Assembly: GCA_964493245.1 (NCBI GenBank)
Contig: CAZBNB010000021.1
Span: forward strand, 1-55,132
DNA from: CAZBNB01 sp964493245
Lineage (GTDB): Bacteria; Pseudomonadota; Gammaproteobacteria; Legionellales; Legionellaceae
Direction of reading: 5' to 3'
DNA: 55,132 nucleotides
Positions within the stretch are counted from its first letter, which is position 1. Each line of letters begins with the position of its first letter. The notes beneath the pieces are model-generated. The model was not told the DNA's origin. It saw nothing but the letters and a program-made list of their open reading frames with translations, and ran no database searches. Made by a program: the position numbers and the translations under genes. Below, piece by piece: positions 16,329 through 25,294 of the stretch.

Positions 16329-18773
16329 ATGTCTGATACAAATAGAGACCGCTTGAATGAAAAAGAATCCACTAAAAGAATCAATCCATTTTTGAAGAAA
16401 AATGTCAACAAAGTTTTGTCTCAAACTTTTGGGGATGACTATAAAATACAGAAATCGATAGCATGCGCCGCTAATATGAGTGAAATTAAAGAAATTGATC
16501 GATCAATAAAGTCGAAAAGAGAGAAGAACGAACTACCAACAGAAAACGGTACAAATGAGAAGCTCCTCCCTTTAGTTAAAGAGCTGAACACTTATGCCGG
16601 CAGCCTACATAATCCAAGTGAAACAAAATGGTTCGATATCCGACGAAAAATCGTAAATTATTTCAGCGTGAGCTCCGAAATGAGAATTTATGCTGGCTAT
16701 CATAAAAAAGGATATAAGGGATATTTTTTAGATACAAGATCAGGGGCATTAACACACGATGGCAACCCTGTTTGTCAATTTGATATGAGTACAGACGGAG
16801 CTAAATTAAAGGAGTTGTTTCCAAATGTATTTGCCTTTGATAAGGGAAGAAAAGACTGGCTATTGGGTCGCCCAAAAAGTAACACATTAACATCCGATAA
16901 ATTGATTGCGTTAATAAACTTAGCGCACGAAAAAAACCCGAACGCGCCTGTTCACCCTCCGGTGACAAAAGACTTTATGAGTTTATTTAGTCAACTAAAA
17001 AAGCGAGCAGCACTGGCTAACGAAATGAAAGAGCTGGGCGAAAATACCGGTAAGGACCTGAAGACATACGTAGACGAGGCCATTACAAATATAGAAGATG
17101 GTATTGATGAGTATTTAGACAAACACCCTCAGCTTAAAACTGAAAACCCAAAAAAATATAATCTATTGATGGGAACTAAGGAATATTTTGCTACTGGGAA
17201 TTTAAGGGCGTTCGAAGAAGTTGTGAAAAACAACAAGAGAAGTTGGTCTGAAAAAAATCTGACCGTTTATTCAAATACGGGAGATAAAGTTTTAAATATC
17301 GTAAAGCAAATGCAAACAAGTAAAAAATTTCAGTCTGAGTTGGTAAAAAGAGTAGCACGCTTAGAGGAAGCAAGAAACGCAGAGGCTGTTGCTAAAGAAA
17401 ACGCGATACAAGCAAAAAAAGATGAAGTAAGAGCTCAACAAGAAGCCATAAAAGCCGCCGAAGAGGCGAAAGAAGCTGAGCGACAAGTCGAGGCAGAAAG
17501 AGCACGCACACTAGCATTGGAAAAGCAAGTAGCGGAATTAACACAGAAAATAGCGGAATTAACACAAACCGATAATAGCGAATATGATGCGCATGCGAAA
17601 GAGATTGATGAGCAAGAAGAAAAAGTACGCGTGCGTTGGCAACAGTATAAAGTCACAGCGGATGCTTTTGAGACATCGATGGATAAGATGATAGCGAAGC
17701 TTGAAGGTATAAAAGATCGCTATTCAAATGAGGGATTGAAGTTACCAGAGGTATCACCCCTTCCAGAGAAAGGCGTTAATGATAATGATGATTCCAGCGT
17801 AACAAAAAAAGTGGTGATCGATCACATTATTGATTATATTAACAAGCTTAAAACTGCAGCAAAAAGCTCAACACCAATACGTGAATTTTTTGAGTCAGAT
17901 TGCGCTTTACTTGAAAACCAGATTAATAGATTTATCGCAAAACGAGTTGACGAAGACGATCCTGAACTTTACTTTGCAGAAGATGTGCAAAAAGCATATA
18001 CCCACATAGGGATTTGTACAAGACAAACATTGGCCGATACTGAAAAACAACCCAAAAAAGAACCTGAAGACAGGGTTTCTGTTGTTGACATTAGAGACGG
18101 ACTGAGTAAAGTCATCCATTTTTATTCTGAAATTCAAAAGCAGTTATCAGCGTTTAAAACTCACCTGAACGGCATCCATCAAACAACGATGCACAGAGAT
18201 ATAACCTATTTTGTCAGAGACGAACTCAATCCAAAAGTAAAAGAACTCGAGGATGCTCTTAAGAGTTTGGATAAATTGCCAGAAAAAGAATTCAACATAC
18301 TGGCTGCGAAGAAGACAGAAGCACAAATCGCGACATGCAAAGCGCTAGACCTGTTAGAAAGCCATCAGGATCACCTGATTAATCATATGTCATATGTGCT
18401 ACAATATAAGAATACGTTTGATAAGGAAAGTCTCAAGTCAGGAGAACCTCGTACATTTATAAGTCCTGATGAAAGAGAGAGTGTAAATGTAAAAATTAAA
18501 GGCACTTTTAATAAAATAATGGCTGACGTCAAAACATTTTTGAATGGAAAGGGAGATGAGGTTATCGCGTTAGCTAAAGTCCCTCACAACCTTATCAATC
18601 ATCAAGAGCCTGAGCTTGGATCAACACCAGCGAAGGGCCTTGACCCAAAAACAGCAACATCTGCTGCCGCTCTTCGTCACGTCGGCTTAAATGCAACGCC
18701 TAACTCAAGTTCAAGCACTTCAGGAGCTACAAGCACCCCAGCCCCAGGCATGCATCAAGGCGGCTCGAAATAA
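16329..18773 (+). CDS. Coiled-coil protein of 814 aa, candidate effector
   Basis: Not recognised by family. The ATG at 16329 has GGAG upstream; a longer frame from 16266 begins within the tandem repeat and lacks this. Residues about 342-413 are a long Glu/Ala/Lys-rich coiled coil (VAKENAIQAKKDEVRAQQEA and onwards to the near-duplicate KQVAELTQKIAELTQ). The N-terminal third includes a globular-looking stretch (MRIYAGYHKKGYKGYF). The C-terminus is low-complexity Ser/Thr/Pro/Gly (TPNSSSSTSGATSTPAPG), a type of tail common in type IV secretion substrates, though not diagnostic. No signal peptide was seen. It is the last gene of the cluster, followed by a strong terminator, and may interact with the SecA-like protein upstream. 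Confidence 0.65.
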   Translation: MSDTNRDRLNEKESTKRINPFLKKNVNKVLSQTFGDDYKIQKSIACAANMSEIKEIDRSIKSKREKNELPTENGTNEKLLPLVKELNTYAGSLHNPSETKWFDIRRKIVNYFSVSSEMRIYAGYHKKGYKGYFLDTRSGALTHDGNPVCQFDMSTDGAKLKELFPNVFAFDKGRKDWLLGRPKSNTLTSDKLIALINLAHEKNPNAPVHPPVTKDFMSLFSQLKKRAALANEMKELGENTGKDLKTYVDEAITNIEDGIDEYLDKHPQLKTENPKKYNLLMGTKEYFATGNLRAFEEVVKNNKRSWSEKNLTVYSNTGDKVLNIVKQMQTSKKFQSELVKRVARLEEARNAEAVAKENAIQAKKDEVRAQQEAIKAAEEAKEAERQVEAERARTLALEKQVAELTQKIAELTQTDNSEYDAHAKEIDEQEEKVRVRWQQYKVTADAFETSMDKMIAKLEGIKDRYSNEGLKLPEVSPLPEKGVNDNDDSSVTKKVVIDHIIDYINKLKTAAKSSTPIREFFESDCALLENQINRFIAKRVDEDDPELYFAEDVQKAYTHIGICTRQTLADTEKQPKKEPEDRVSVVDIRDGLSKVIHFYSEIQKQLSAFKTHLNGIHQTTMHRDITYFVRDELNPKVKELEDALKSLDKLPEKEFNILAAKKTEAQIATCKALDLLESHQDHLINHMSYVLQYKNTFDKESLKSGEPRTFISPDERESVNVKIKGTFNKIMADVKTFLNGKGDEVIALAKVPHNLINHQEPELGSTPAKGLDPKTATSAAALRHVGLNATPNSSSSTSGATSTPAPGMHQGGSK

Positions 18774-18791
18774 TAAAAAATCCATCATAGT

Positions 18792-18832
18792 TTAAACTTG
18801 ATCTGGCAATAGCCAGATCAAGTTTAATTTTT
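18792..18832 (+). terminator. Strong intrinsic terminator after the cluster
   Basis: A 16-bp perfect stem, TTAAACTTGATCTGGC paired with GCCAGATCAAGTTTAA, has a 4-nt loop AATA and is followed by TTTTT. It ends the transcript of the 16329 gene. The remaining 220 nt up to the next gene hold no other feature I can support. Confidence 0.9.
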
Positions 18833-19053
18833 ACCGAAACAAGCACCGATATGTTTATTATTTAACAATAACGATGCAAAGACCCAATAATAACAACCAG
18901 GTTGGACGCAACGCTTTACTTCCCCCTCATTTTCACGTAACGTAATTCTGCAGACCTCACTCAAAAACCATTGAGAACGTCGTTCATTGTAAGCACCGTA
19001 TCATGGCAAAGAGTTTGCGCTTTTGGACACTTTTTTTATATCAAGGAGATAAC

Positions 19054-19620
19054 ATGAAATACGTTAAACCGCTACTGAGCGGCATTCTAGGAACTTGTGT
19101 ACTGTTAGCGGGTTGTAATACCTTAGATTCAACGATGAACTCTATTACCAGCCCTTTAAAAGCACCTATGGTACAAACGAAAGAACACGTCGTGGCTTTT
19201 GTGATGGCTATTCATAAAGCTGAAATGGCTGAAAGCAAATTAGCAATGGTTAAAGCGCACCATCGCAGTGTAAAACGCTACGCGCATCATACCTACAAAC
19301 AACATATGATGGGTCTAAAGCGCGTAACACATTTCGCTCATGAACATAACATCAAACCTGTTGATGGCATGGCAGCAACCAATGTTGAAACACAAGGTAA
19401 ACTGCAAATGGCTGGCTTAAAAATGCTGAGTGGTAACGCATTTGATAAAACGTTCATTGACTATGAAGTCAAAGATCACACTGCCGCATTACGCATGATT
19501 GATGAAAGAATCCAAAAATCAACGGATAAAGACATCACAGAAATGTTAAAGAAAGTCCGTCATCATGTCGCAGAACATCTAGAAAAAGCGAAAATGATCC
19601 AAAAAGAATTGGCTCGATAA
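19054..19620 (+). CDS. DUF4142-type lipoprotein
   Basis: A 188-aa lipoprotein with lipobox LLAGC (Cys21), followed by a four-helix bundle rich in His, Lys and Met (AEMAESKLAMVKAHH, then FIDYEVKDHTAALRMIDE). This matches the DUF4142 pattern of periplasmic ferritin-like domains of unknown function. The ATG at 19054 has AAGGAG at ideal spacing; the upstream in-frame ATG at 19003 would bury the signal peptide. It is transcribed alone and convergently with kdsA. No metal-binding set can be assigned confidently. Confidence 0.85.
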   Translation: MKYVKPLLSGILGTCVLLAGCNTLDSTMNSITSPLKAPMVQTKEHVVAFVMAIHKAEMAESKLAMVKAHHRSVKRYAHHTYKQHMMGLKRVTHFAHEHNIKPVDGMAATNVETQGKLQMAGLKMLSGNAFDKTFIDYEVKDHTAALRMIDERIQKSTDKDITEMLKKVRHHVAEHLEKAKMIQKELAR

Positions 19621-19629
19621 GCCTGTTCA

Positions 19630-19667
19630 CTTCTGCTTATTGCTCAATTAACCACAATAAGCAGAAG
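19630..19667. terminator. Hairpin between convergent genes
   Basis: A 13-bp perfect stem, CTTCTGCTTATTG and CAATAAGCAGAAG, has a 12-nt loop and starts 9 nt after the DUF4142 gene stop. There is no U-tract on either side, so it may slow polymerase or protect RNA ends rather than act as a classic intrinsic terminator. kdsA converges from 19779. Confidence 0.5.
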
Positions 19668-19778
19668 CCCTCACTCACATACCGACTTAACCGACACGCA
19701 AATCCAGCCGTTTTCCAAGATTAAAGCATTCCAATCGAACAATGACAATAAAACCACATGAATATTGACAATAACTCT

Positions 19779-20588
19779 TTACGATTTAACCACCACATCC
19801 AATGCAACTAACTGCTCTAATAAAGACTTCATGTGATCCAAACGCACGCTATTAGGACCATCGCTTAAGGCCTCATCTGGTTCCGGATGTGTCTCCATAA
19901 AGATACCCGCAACACCGGCTGCTACCGCTGCTCTGGCTAAAATAGGCACGAACTCTCTTTGTCCCCCCGATGTTGTCCCCTGCCCTCCAGGTAGCTGCAC
20001 AGAATGGGTTGCATCGTATACCACTGGGCAACCGGTATCTTGTAATATTTTTAAAGAGCGCATATCCGAAACCAATTGGTTGTAACCAAACGACACACCA
20101 CGCTCACAGACCATGATCGCTTGATTGCCCGTGGCTTTTGCCTTGTGTACCACATGTTGCATGTCCCATGGCGCAAGAAACTGGCCTTTTTTAATATTAA
20201 CAGGCTTATTGAGTGACGCCACCCGTTGAATAAAATTGGTTTGTCGGCATAAAAAAGCCGGGGTTTGTAAAATATCCACCACACTGGCGACTTCTTCTAA
20301 TGGCGTGTCTTCGTGCACGTCGGTGAGTACCGGCACACCAATTTGGGTTTTCACTTTTTCTAAAATCTTTAAACCCGCTTCAAAACCAGGACCACGGTAA
20401 CTGTTGAGTGATGAACGATTGGCTTTATCAAAAGAAGACTTATAAATAAAAGGCAAAGACAACGCTTGGCAGATTTCTTTTAAATAACCAGCCGTCTCTA
20501 ATGTCAAGGCTTCACTTTCGATTACGCAAGTGCCTGCGATTAAAAACAGGGGCGCTGTTGCACTCATTTCAATACCGCATACGTTCAT
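19779..20588 (-). CDS. kdsA: 3-deoxy-8-phosphooctulonate (KDO8P) synthase
   Basis: Condenses phosphoenolpyruvate with arabinose 5-phosphate to give KDO 8-phosphate, committing carbon to the lipopolysaccharide inner core. It is 269 aa, close to family length. Visible motifs: PFIYKSSFDKANRSS, NIKKGQF, VYDATHSVQLPGGQ, and the THPEPDEALSDGPN end. The early motif reads AGTCVIES with Cys21, where metal-independent E. coli KdsA has Asn. With the His in DATHS and Glu/Asp in the last motif, this suggests the metal-dependent class (as in Aquifex). It lies 18 nt downstream of pyrG, as in many gammaproteobacteria. Confidence 0.96.
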   Translation of the reverse strand: MNVCGIEMSATAPLFLIAGTCVIESEALTLETAGYLKEICQALSLPFIYKSSFDKANRSSLNSYRGPGFEAGLKILEKVKTQIGVPVLTDVHEDTPLEEVASVVDILQTPAFLCRQTNFIQRVASLNKPVNIKKGQFLAPWDMQHVVHKAKATGNQAIMVCERGVSFGYNQLVSDMRSLKILQDTGCPVVYDATHSVQLPGGQGTTSGGQREFVPILARAAVAAGVAGIFMETHPEPDEALSDGPNSVRLDHMKSLLEQLVALDVVVKS

Positions 20589-20606
20589 GTTTTTCCTTAT
20601 TAGAGA

Positions 20607-22235
20607 CTATTTTTTTTCATGGAATGTTCTGGCAGCTAAGACAAAAGAGCGGAACAATGGATGACTATCACGGGGTGTAGATGTAAACTCTGGATGGAAT
20701 TGGCACGCTAAAAACCACGGATGATTGGGTAACTCTACCATTTCTACCAAAGCACCATCTGCCGATCGTCCAGAAACACGTAAACCACTGGCAACCAATT
20801 GTTCAATAAAATGATTGTTCACTTCATAACGGTGCCGATGGCGCTCTACAATTTCTGCTTGACCATAGACTTGTCTTGCAAGAGAGCCGGGCTCTAGATG
20901 ACAGGTTTGTGCACCCAAACGCATGGTGCCACCTAAATCGCTTTGCTCATCGCGTTTATTTACTTGACCATCAGAAGAGAGCCATTCACTGATTAATCCT
21001 ATCACGGGTGCCGGCGTTTGTTTGTTAAATTCGGTTGAGTTGGCGTCTTTGAGACCAGTCACGTGGCGTGCAAACTCAATCACAGCGGTTTGCATACCCA
21101 AACAAATACCTAAGAAAGGAATATGATGCTCGCGCGCATATTGAATTGATTTGATTTTACCTTCAATACCACGTTCACCAAATCCACCTGGAATTAAAAT
21201 CGCATCGACATTCTCTAATAATACCGTACCTTGTTTTTCAACCACATCGGCATCAATATAGACAATTTCCACATTGGTCTGTGTATGGATACCCGCATGG
21301 ATCAGCGCTTCATTAATCGATTTATAAGCATCGTTTAATTCCACGTATTTGCCGACGATGGCAACCTTCACTGCCATTGTTTTGATAGCTTGTGCATCGA
21401 CTACCCGTTGCCATTCACTTAAATCAGCCGGTTTAGCGACCAGATTCAGCTTACGGACTACCAGCTCATCTAAATGTTGCTCATGTAAAATCATGGGAAT
21501 TTGATAAATACTCTTCGCATCTTGCAATGAGATCACACCTTCTTTTTCCACATTGGTGAATAGCGCTATTTTTGCACAGTCATGTGGTGATAAAGGGTTC
21601 TCTGAGCGGCAAATTAAAATATCGGGTTGTATCCCGATCGATCGTAACTCTTTGACAGAATGCTGTGTGGGCTTGGTTTTGGTCTCACCAGAAGTGGCAA
21701 TATAAGGTACCAAGGTCAGATGAATGAAGAGCGTATGTTGTGCACTCAGCTCCATGCGCATTTGTCGAATGGCTTCTAAGAATGGCAATGATTCAATATC
21801 ACCAACGGTACCGCCAATCTCCACTAATGCCACGTCAAAGCCTTCTGAACCCAACATGATACAGCGCTTAATTTCGTTGGTAATGTGCGGAATCACCTGT
21901 ACAGTGCCACCCAGATAATCGCCTCTTCTTTCTTTTTTAATCACATTGTCATAAATTCGACCTGATGTGAAATTATTTAGCTTTGTCATGGTTGATCGGA
22001 CAAAACGTTCGTAATGCCCTAAATCCAAATCGGTTTCTGCACCGTCTTGTGTTACAAACACTTCACCATGTTGAAATGGGCTCATGGTTCCGGGATCAAC
22101 ATTGATATATGGATCAAGCTTGATCAAGGTCACACGTAAGCCTCTTGCCTCCAAAATGGCTGCCAAAGATGCCGCAGCAATCCCTTTTCCTAATGAGGAA
22201 ACGACACCGCCGGTGATAAAGATGTAATTTGTCAT
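20607..22235 (-). CDS. pyrG: CTP synthase
   Basis: Makes CTP from UTP, ATP and glutamine. It is 542 aa, full family length. The N-terminal synthetase domain has the P-loop-like SSLGKGIAAASLA and the DPYINVDPGTMSP segment. The C-terminal class I glutamine amidotransferase domain carries IPGGFGERG and the nucleophile elbow GICLGMQ, with the catalytic His/Glu in FHPEF. It is co-oriented with ribH upstream (68-nt gap) and kdsA downstream, and may be read both from its own promoter and from the rib operon. Confidence 0.98.
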   Translation of the reverse strand: MTNYIFITGGVVSSLGKGIAAASLAAILEARGLRVTLIKLDPYINVDPGTMSPFQHGEVFVTQDGAETDLDLGHYERFVRSTMTKLNNFTSGRIYDNVIKKERRGDYLGGTVQVIPHITNEIKRCIMLGSEGFDVALVEIGGTVGDIESLPFLEAIRQMRMELSAQHTLFIHLTLVPYIATSGETKTKPTQHSVKELRSIGIQPDILICRSENPLSPHDCAKIALFTNVEKEGVISLQDAKSIYQIPMILHEQHLDELVVRKLNLVAKPADLSEWQRVVDAQAIKTMAVKVAIVGKYVELNDAYKSINEALIHAGIHTQTNVEIVYIDADVVEKQGTVLLENVDAILIPGGFGERGIEGKIKSIQYAREHHIPFLGICLGMQTAVIEFARHVTGLKDANSTEFNKQTPAPVIGLISEWLSSDGQVNKRDEQSDLGGTMRLGAQTCHLEPGSLARQVYGQAEIVERHRHRYEVNNHFIEQLVASGLRVSGRSADGALVEMVELPNHPWFLACQFHPEFTSTPRDSHPLFRSFVLAARTFHEKK

Positions 22236-22303
22236 AACAATAACCTATAAAGCGTAATCGGCTAGATTTTGTTGATAGTATCAACCATTCCTGATCTTCG
22301 CCA

Positions 22304-22777
22304 TTACGACATATGTTGTAAAATATGGTGCATCGCTATTGCTGCCTCAGCAGACTCAGCGCCTTTATGTCCATGTTTACCACCCAAACGATCCCAAGCT
22401 TGTGCTTCATCTTCAGTGGTGAGTACACCAAAAATCACCGGGATATCAAACTGCAAAGAAACGCGCTGACACCCTTCACTCACCAACTGACAAACCAATT
22501 CGTAATGCGTGGTCTCGCCACGAATCACTGCACCCAGTGCAATCACCACCTCATGCCGCTCTGCTTTCGCTAAGCGTTGTGCAATCAGTGGTATTTCAAC
22601 CGCACCCGGTACTTCAATCACCGTAATATCGGCAGCCGTAAATCCACGGCTTAGTAAATGATCCACCGCTCCTTTTTGCAAAGCGGCTGTTATATCCTGA
22701 TTAAAGCGGCTAACGACCAATGCGATGGGAAATGGCGTTACCGTACCTTGCTGTGAAAGTGCTGACTGTTTGCTCAT
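22304..22777 (-). CDS. ribH: 6,7-dimethyl-8-ribityllumazine synthase
   Basis: Penultimate step of riboflavin synthesis: joins the ribityl-uracil and dihydroxybutanone phosphate. It is 157 aa with the family order VVSRFNQDIT, EVPGAVEIP, ALGAVIRGETTHYE and FGVLTTEDEAQA; the catalytic His lies in TTHYE. Its ATG overlaps the ribBA stop (ATGA), so it is translationally coupled. Third gene of ribD-ribBA-ribH. Confidence 0.97.
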   Translation of the reverse strand: MSKQSALSQQGTVTPFPIALVVSRFNQDITAALQKGAVDHLLSRGFTAADITVIEVPGAVEIPLIAQRLAKAERHEVVIALGAVIRGETTHYELVCQLVSEGCQRVSLQFDIPVIFGVLTTEDEAQAWDRLGGKHGHKGAESAEAAIAMHHILQHMS

Positions 22778-23976
22778 GATAACAAATGCCCCAATTTATT
22801 CTGCTTGGTTTTTAAATAAGTCTGATTTTCTGGTGTCATCGGCACTAAAACCGGGATACGCTCTACCACATTTAAACCGTATTGTTGTAACGCTGTTATT
22901 TTTTCAGGATTATTGGTTAACAAGCGTAACGACGCAATGCCCATATGCTTTAAAATTTGAAAAGCAATGGCATAATTACGCGCATCAACCGGCAAACCCA
23001 ATTGTACATTCGCTTCTACTGTATCATAGCCTTGATCTTGTAATGAATAGGCTTTGAGCTTGTTTGCTAAACCAACACCACGACCTTCTTGGCGCAAATA
23101 AATCAAAATGCCCCCTTCAGCGGCGATATAAGCCAATGACTGTTCAAGCTGAAGCCCACAATCACATCGGCACGAGCCAAACACATCACCCGTCACACAT
23201 TCAGAATGAATCCGAACCAAAGGAGGTTTCTCGTCAGAAACCGGCGGCTTATACAAAGCGAAATGATCTTTGTCATCTAACTGATTCGAAAACAACATCA
23301 TGGTAAAGTCGCCATGATTCTGAATGGGTAATCGTGTGGTTGAGCTCACCTCAATTAAATGCTCATGACGGATACGATATTCGATTAAATCCTTAATCGT
23401 CACTAATAATAAATCATGTGTCTGAGCGAATTGTATCAGCTGATCTCGACGACTCATAGAACCGTCATCATTTAAAATTTCACAAATCACAGCCGCAGGC
23501 TGTAAGCCTGCTAAACGCATTAAATCAACACTGCCTTCTGTTTGTCCCGTACGCTCCAATACACCGCGAGGGCAGGCGCGTAAAGGAAAAACATGCCCAG
23601 GCGTAATGACATCGTCTGGGCCACTTTGCGGATCAACGGCAACCTGAATGGTTCGAGCGCGATCATTCGCAGAAATCCCCGTGGAAACACCTTGTGCCGC
23701 TTCAATAGAAACAGTAAAAGCCGTTTTATAAGGTGAGCGATTGGTCGCTGTCATCATTGGTAAGGCCAGCTTGTCAATCATAGACTCTGTCATCGGCAAA
23801 CAAATCAGGCCTCTTCCAAAGCGCGACATAAAATTAATCGCTTCTGCTGTTGCAAACTCGGCAGCAATGACTAAATCCCCTTCGTTTTCACGCGATTCAT
23901 CATCTGCCAAGATCACCATACGCCCTGCTTGCAGCGCTTTAATGGCCTCTTCAACTGAACTATATGGATGTGTCAT
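22774..23976 (-). CDS. ribBA: Bifunctional RibBA: DHBP synthase / GTP cyclohydrolase II
   Basis: 400 aa. The N-terminal half makes 3,4-dihydroxy-2-butanone 4-phosphate (DDESRENEGDL; TPGHVFPLRA). The C-terminal half is a GTP cyclohydrolase II domain with the zinc cysteines in GDVFGSCRCDCG and the catalytic stretch LRQEGRGVGLANK. Both halves appear active, so both branches into riboflavin start here. The frame continues to a GTG at 24003, but the ATG at 23976 overlaps the ribD stop as ATGA, the coupled start repeated at the ribBA-ribH junction. Confidence 0.96.
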   Translation of the reverse strand: MTHPYSSVEEAIKALQAGRMVILADDESRENEGDLVIAAEFATAEAINFMSRFGRGLICLPMTESMIDKLALPMMTATNRSPYKTAFTVSIEAAQGVSTGISANDRARTIQVAVDPQSGPDDVITPGHVFPLRACPRGVLERTGQTEGSVDLMRLAGLQPAAVICEILNDDGSMSRRDQLIQFAQTHDLLLVTIKDLIEYRIRHEHLIEVSSTTRLPIQNHGDFTMMLFSNQLDDKDHFALYKPPVSDEKPPLVRIHSECVTGDVFGSCRCDCGLQLEQSLAYIAAEGGILIYLRQEGRGVGLANKLKAYSLQDQGYDTVEANVQLGLPVDARNYAIAFQILKHMGIASLRLLTNNPEKITALQQYGLNVVERIPVLVPMTPENQTYLKTKQNKLGHLLS

Positions 23977-25127
23977 CTTGATATACCCGTATTTTTTGTC
24001 CACTCTAACTGAGCGATTAAATTGTCACCCATGGGTTGCCAATGTACTGCCGCTGGCTGCGCTAATACATCATCGACATAAGCGGGTGTTGCGAAGGGTC
24101 CCAGCGTTTTGGGTACCAAATAGACATACGTTCTATTCACCAGTTGTTTGTGATGCAACGCACTGAATAACGTACCGCCAGCCTCCACCCAAACATCATG
24201 GTAACCAAGCTTCCCTAAATGAGACATCACTTCAGCTAAATCGAGAGTCTGTTGACCATCAGCCACACGCATTGGCTTATCCACGAGGACCATCGATTCT
24301 GCGGACAAGTCGCCTAACGTAGGCATAGGTGTCATTTGTGATTTTTGAACACCGTGATAAAAACGATTGCCCTCGTCTACTTGCTTACCCAGTGCCGCAT
24401 CATGAAAAATATGGCATTGCTTCACGGTTTTAAAGACATTTAAATCCAGCGATGTCGTTAGATTGCTGTCCAAAATTGCGATGTTCTTAGCATGAATCGT
24501 GCCATTTACCCGCGCATTCAACCAAGGGTTATCTTGTTGTAGTGTCTTGGCGGTGGTCAAGATCACATCGGCAGCCAAGCGTTGTTGGTGGGTAAACTCA
24601 GCACAAGCATCATTCGACAGCGCTAGGCGCTCTTGACGAACACCCGCAATTTTACCATCAAAGGTTTGCGCTATTTTAGCAGTCACCCATGGGTTTCCAG
24701 TTGCCGTCCAATAGTCATAACTCTGATAAAAAGCTTCTATTTCAGGAACATTGACCTGTAGAACTTCGATACCATGTTGACGTAAACGTTCGGGAGTATT
24801 ACCAGATAAAACCACCGGATTGGGATCGCGATGCGCATAAATGACGCGCTTTACACCTTGACGAATAATGGCATCAACACAAGGCGGCGTGCGTCCGTGG
24901 TGATTGCAAGGTTCAAGTGTCACATATAAGGTTACGTCAGTTGCATTCGCTGGGAGCGTGGGTAACAATAATTGCTCAGCGTGCGGCGTACCAGCACCGC
25001 GATGCCAGGCTTTTGCAATAATAGAATGATTCTCAACAGCCACAGCACCAACGCTTGGATTAGGGGCACACAAGCCTCGGCCTAATAAAGCCTGCTCCAA
25101 CGCTGCCAACAGGTATTGTTTATGCAT
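23973..25127 (-). CDS. ribD: RibD: pyrimidine deaminase / reductase
   Basis: Bifunctional enzyme of riboflavin synthesis. An N-terminal zinc deaminase (HAEQ, then EPCNHHGRTPPC) is followed by a C-terminal reductase domain (WVTAKIAQTFDGKIAG; WVEAGGTLFSAL). About 384 aa, usual length. The ATG at 25127 gives the normal N-terminus (MHKQYLLAALEQALLGRG); an upstream ATG at 25142 is equally open, and neither has a strong ribosome binding site. First gene of the operon. I see no FMN riboswitch in the 150 nt before it. No ribE (riboflavin synthase) follows, so that enzyme must lie elsewhere. Confidence 0.95.
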   Translation of the reverse strand: MHKQYLLAALEQALLGRGLCAPNPSVGAVAVENHSIIAKAWHRGAGTPHAEQLLLPTLPANATDVTLYVTLEPCNHHGRTPPCVDAIIRQGVKRVIYAHRDPNPVVLSGNTPERLRQHGIEVLQVNVPEIEAFYQSYDYWTATGNPWVTAKIAQTFDGKIAGVRQERLALSNDACAEFTHQQRLAADVILTTAKTLQQDNPWLNARVNGTIHAKNIAILDSNLTTSLDLNVFKTVKQCHIFHDAALGKQVDEGNRFYHGVQKSQMTPMPTLGDLSAESMVLVDKPMRVADGQQTLDLAEVMSHLGKLGYHDVWVEAGGTLFSALHHKQLVNRTYVYLVPKTLGPFATPAYVDDVLAQPAAVHWQPMGDNLIAQLEWTKNTGISR

Positions 25128-25294
25128 AAAACGACCATACATTTTGTAATGCGAGATTATATCAAAAGATTTGTAATTTGTTAAATTGCTTATCGATTAA
25201 AATATAATGATGGTATCTGTGATCGCTCAAAATCTAGCATTTTGCAAGATCCCGGGTATATAATGGAGAACAATCATACTGCACTTTAGGCTTT

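Noticed and set aside
25128..25294. FMN riboswitch upstream of ribD
   Set aside because: None of the conserved RFN helices could be recognised by eye; the region is simple A/T-rich sequence.
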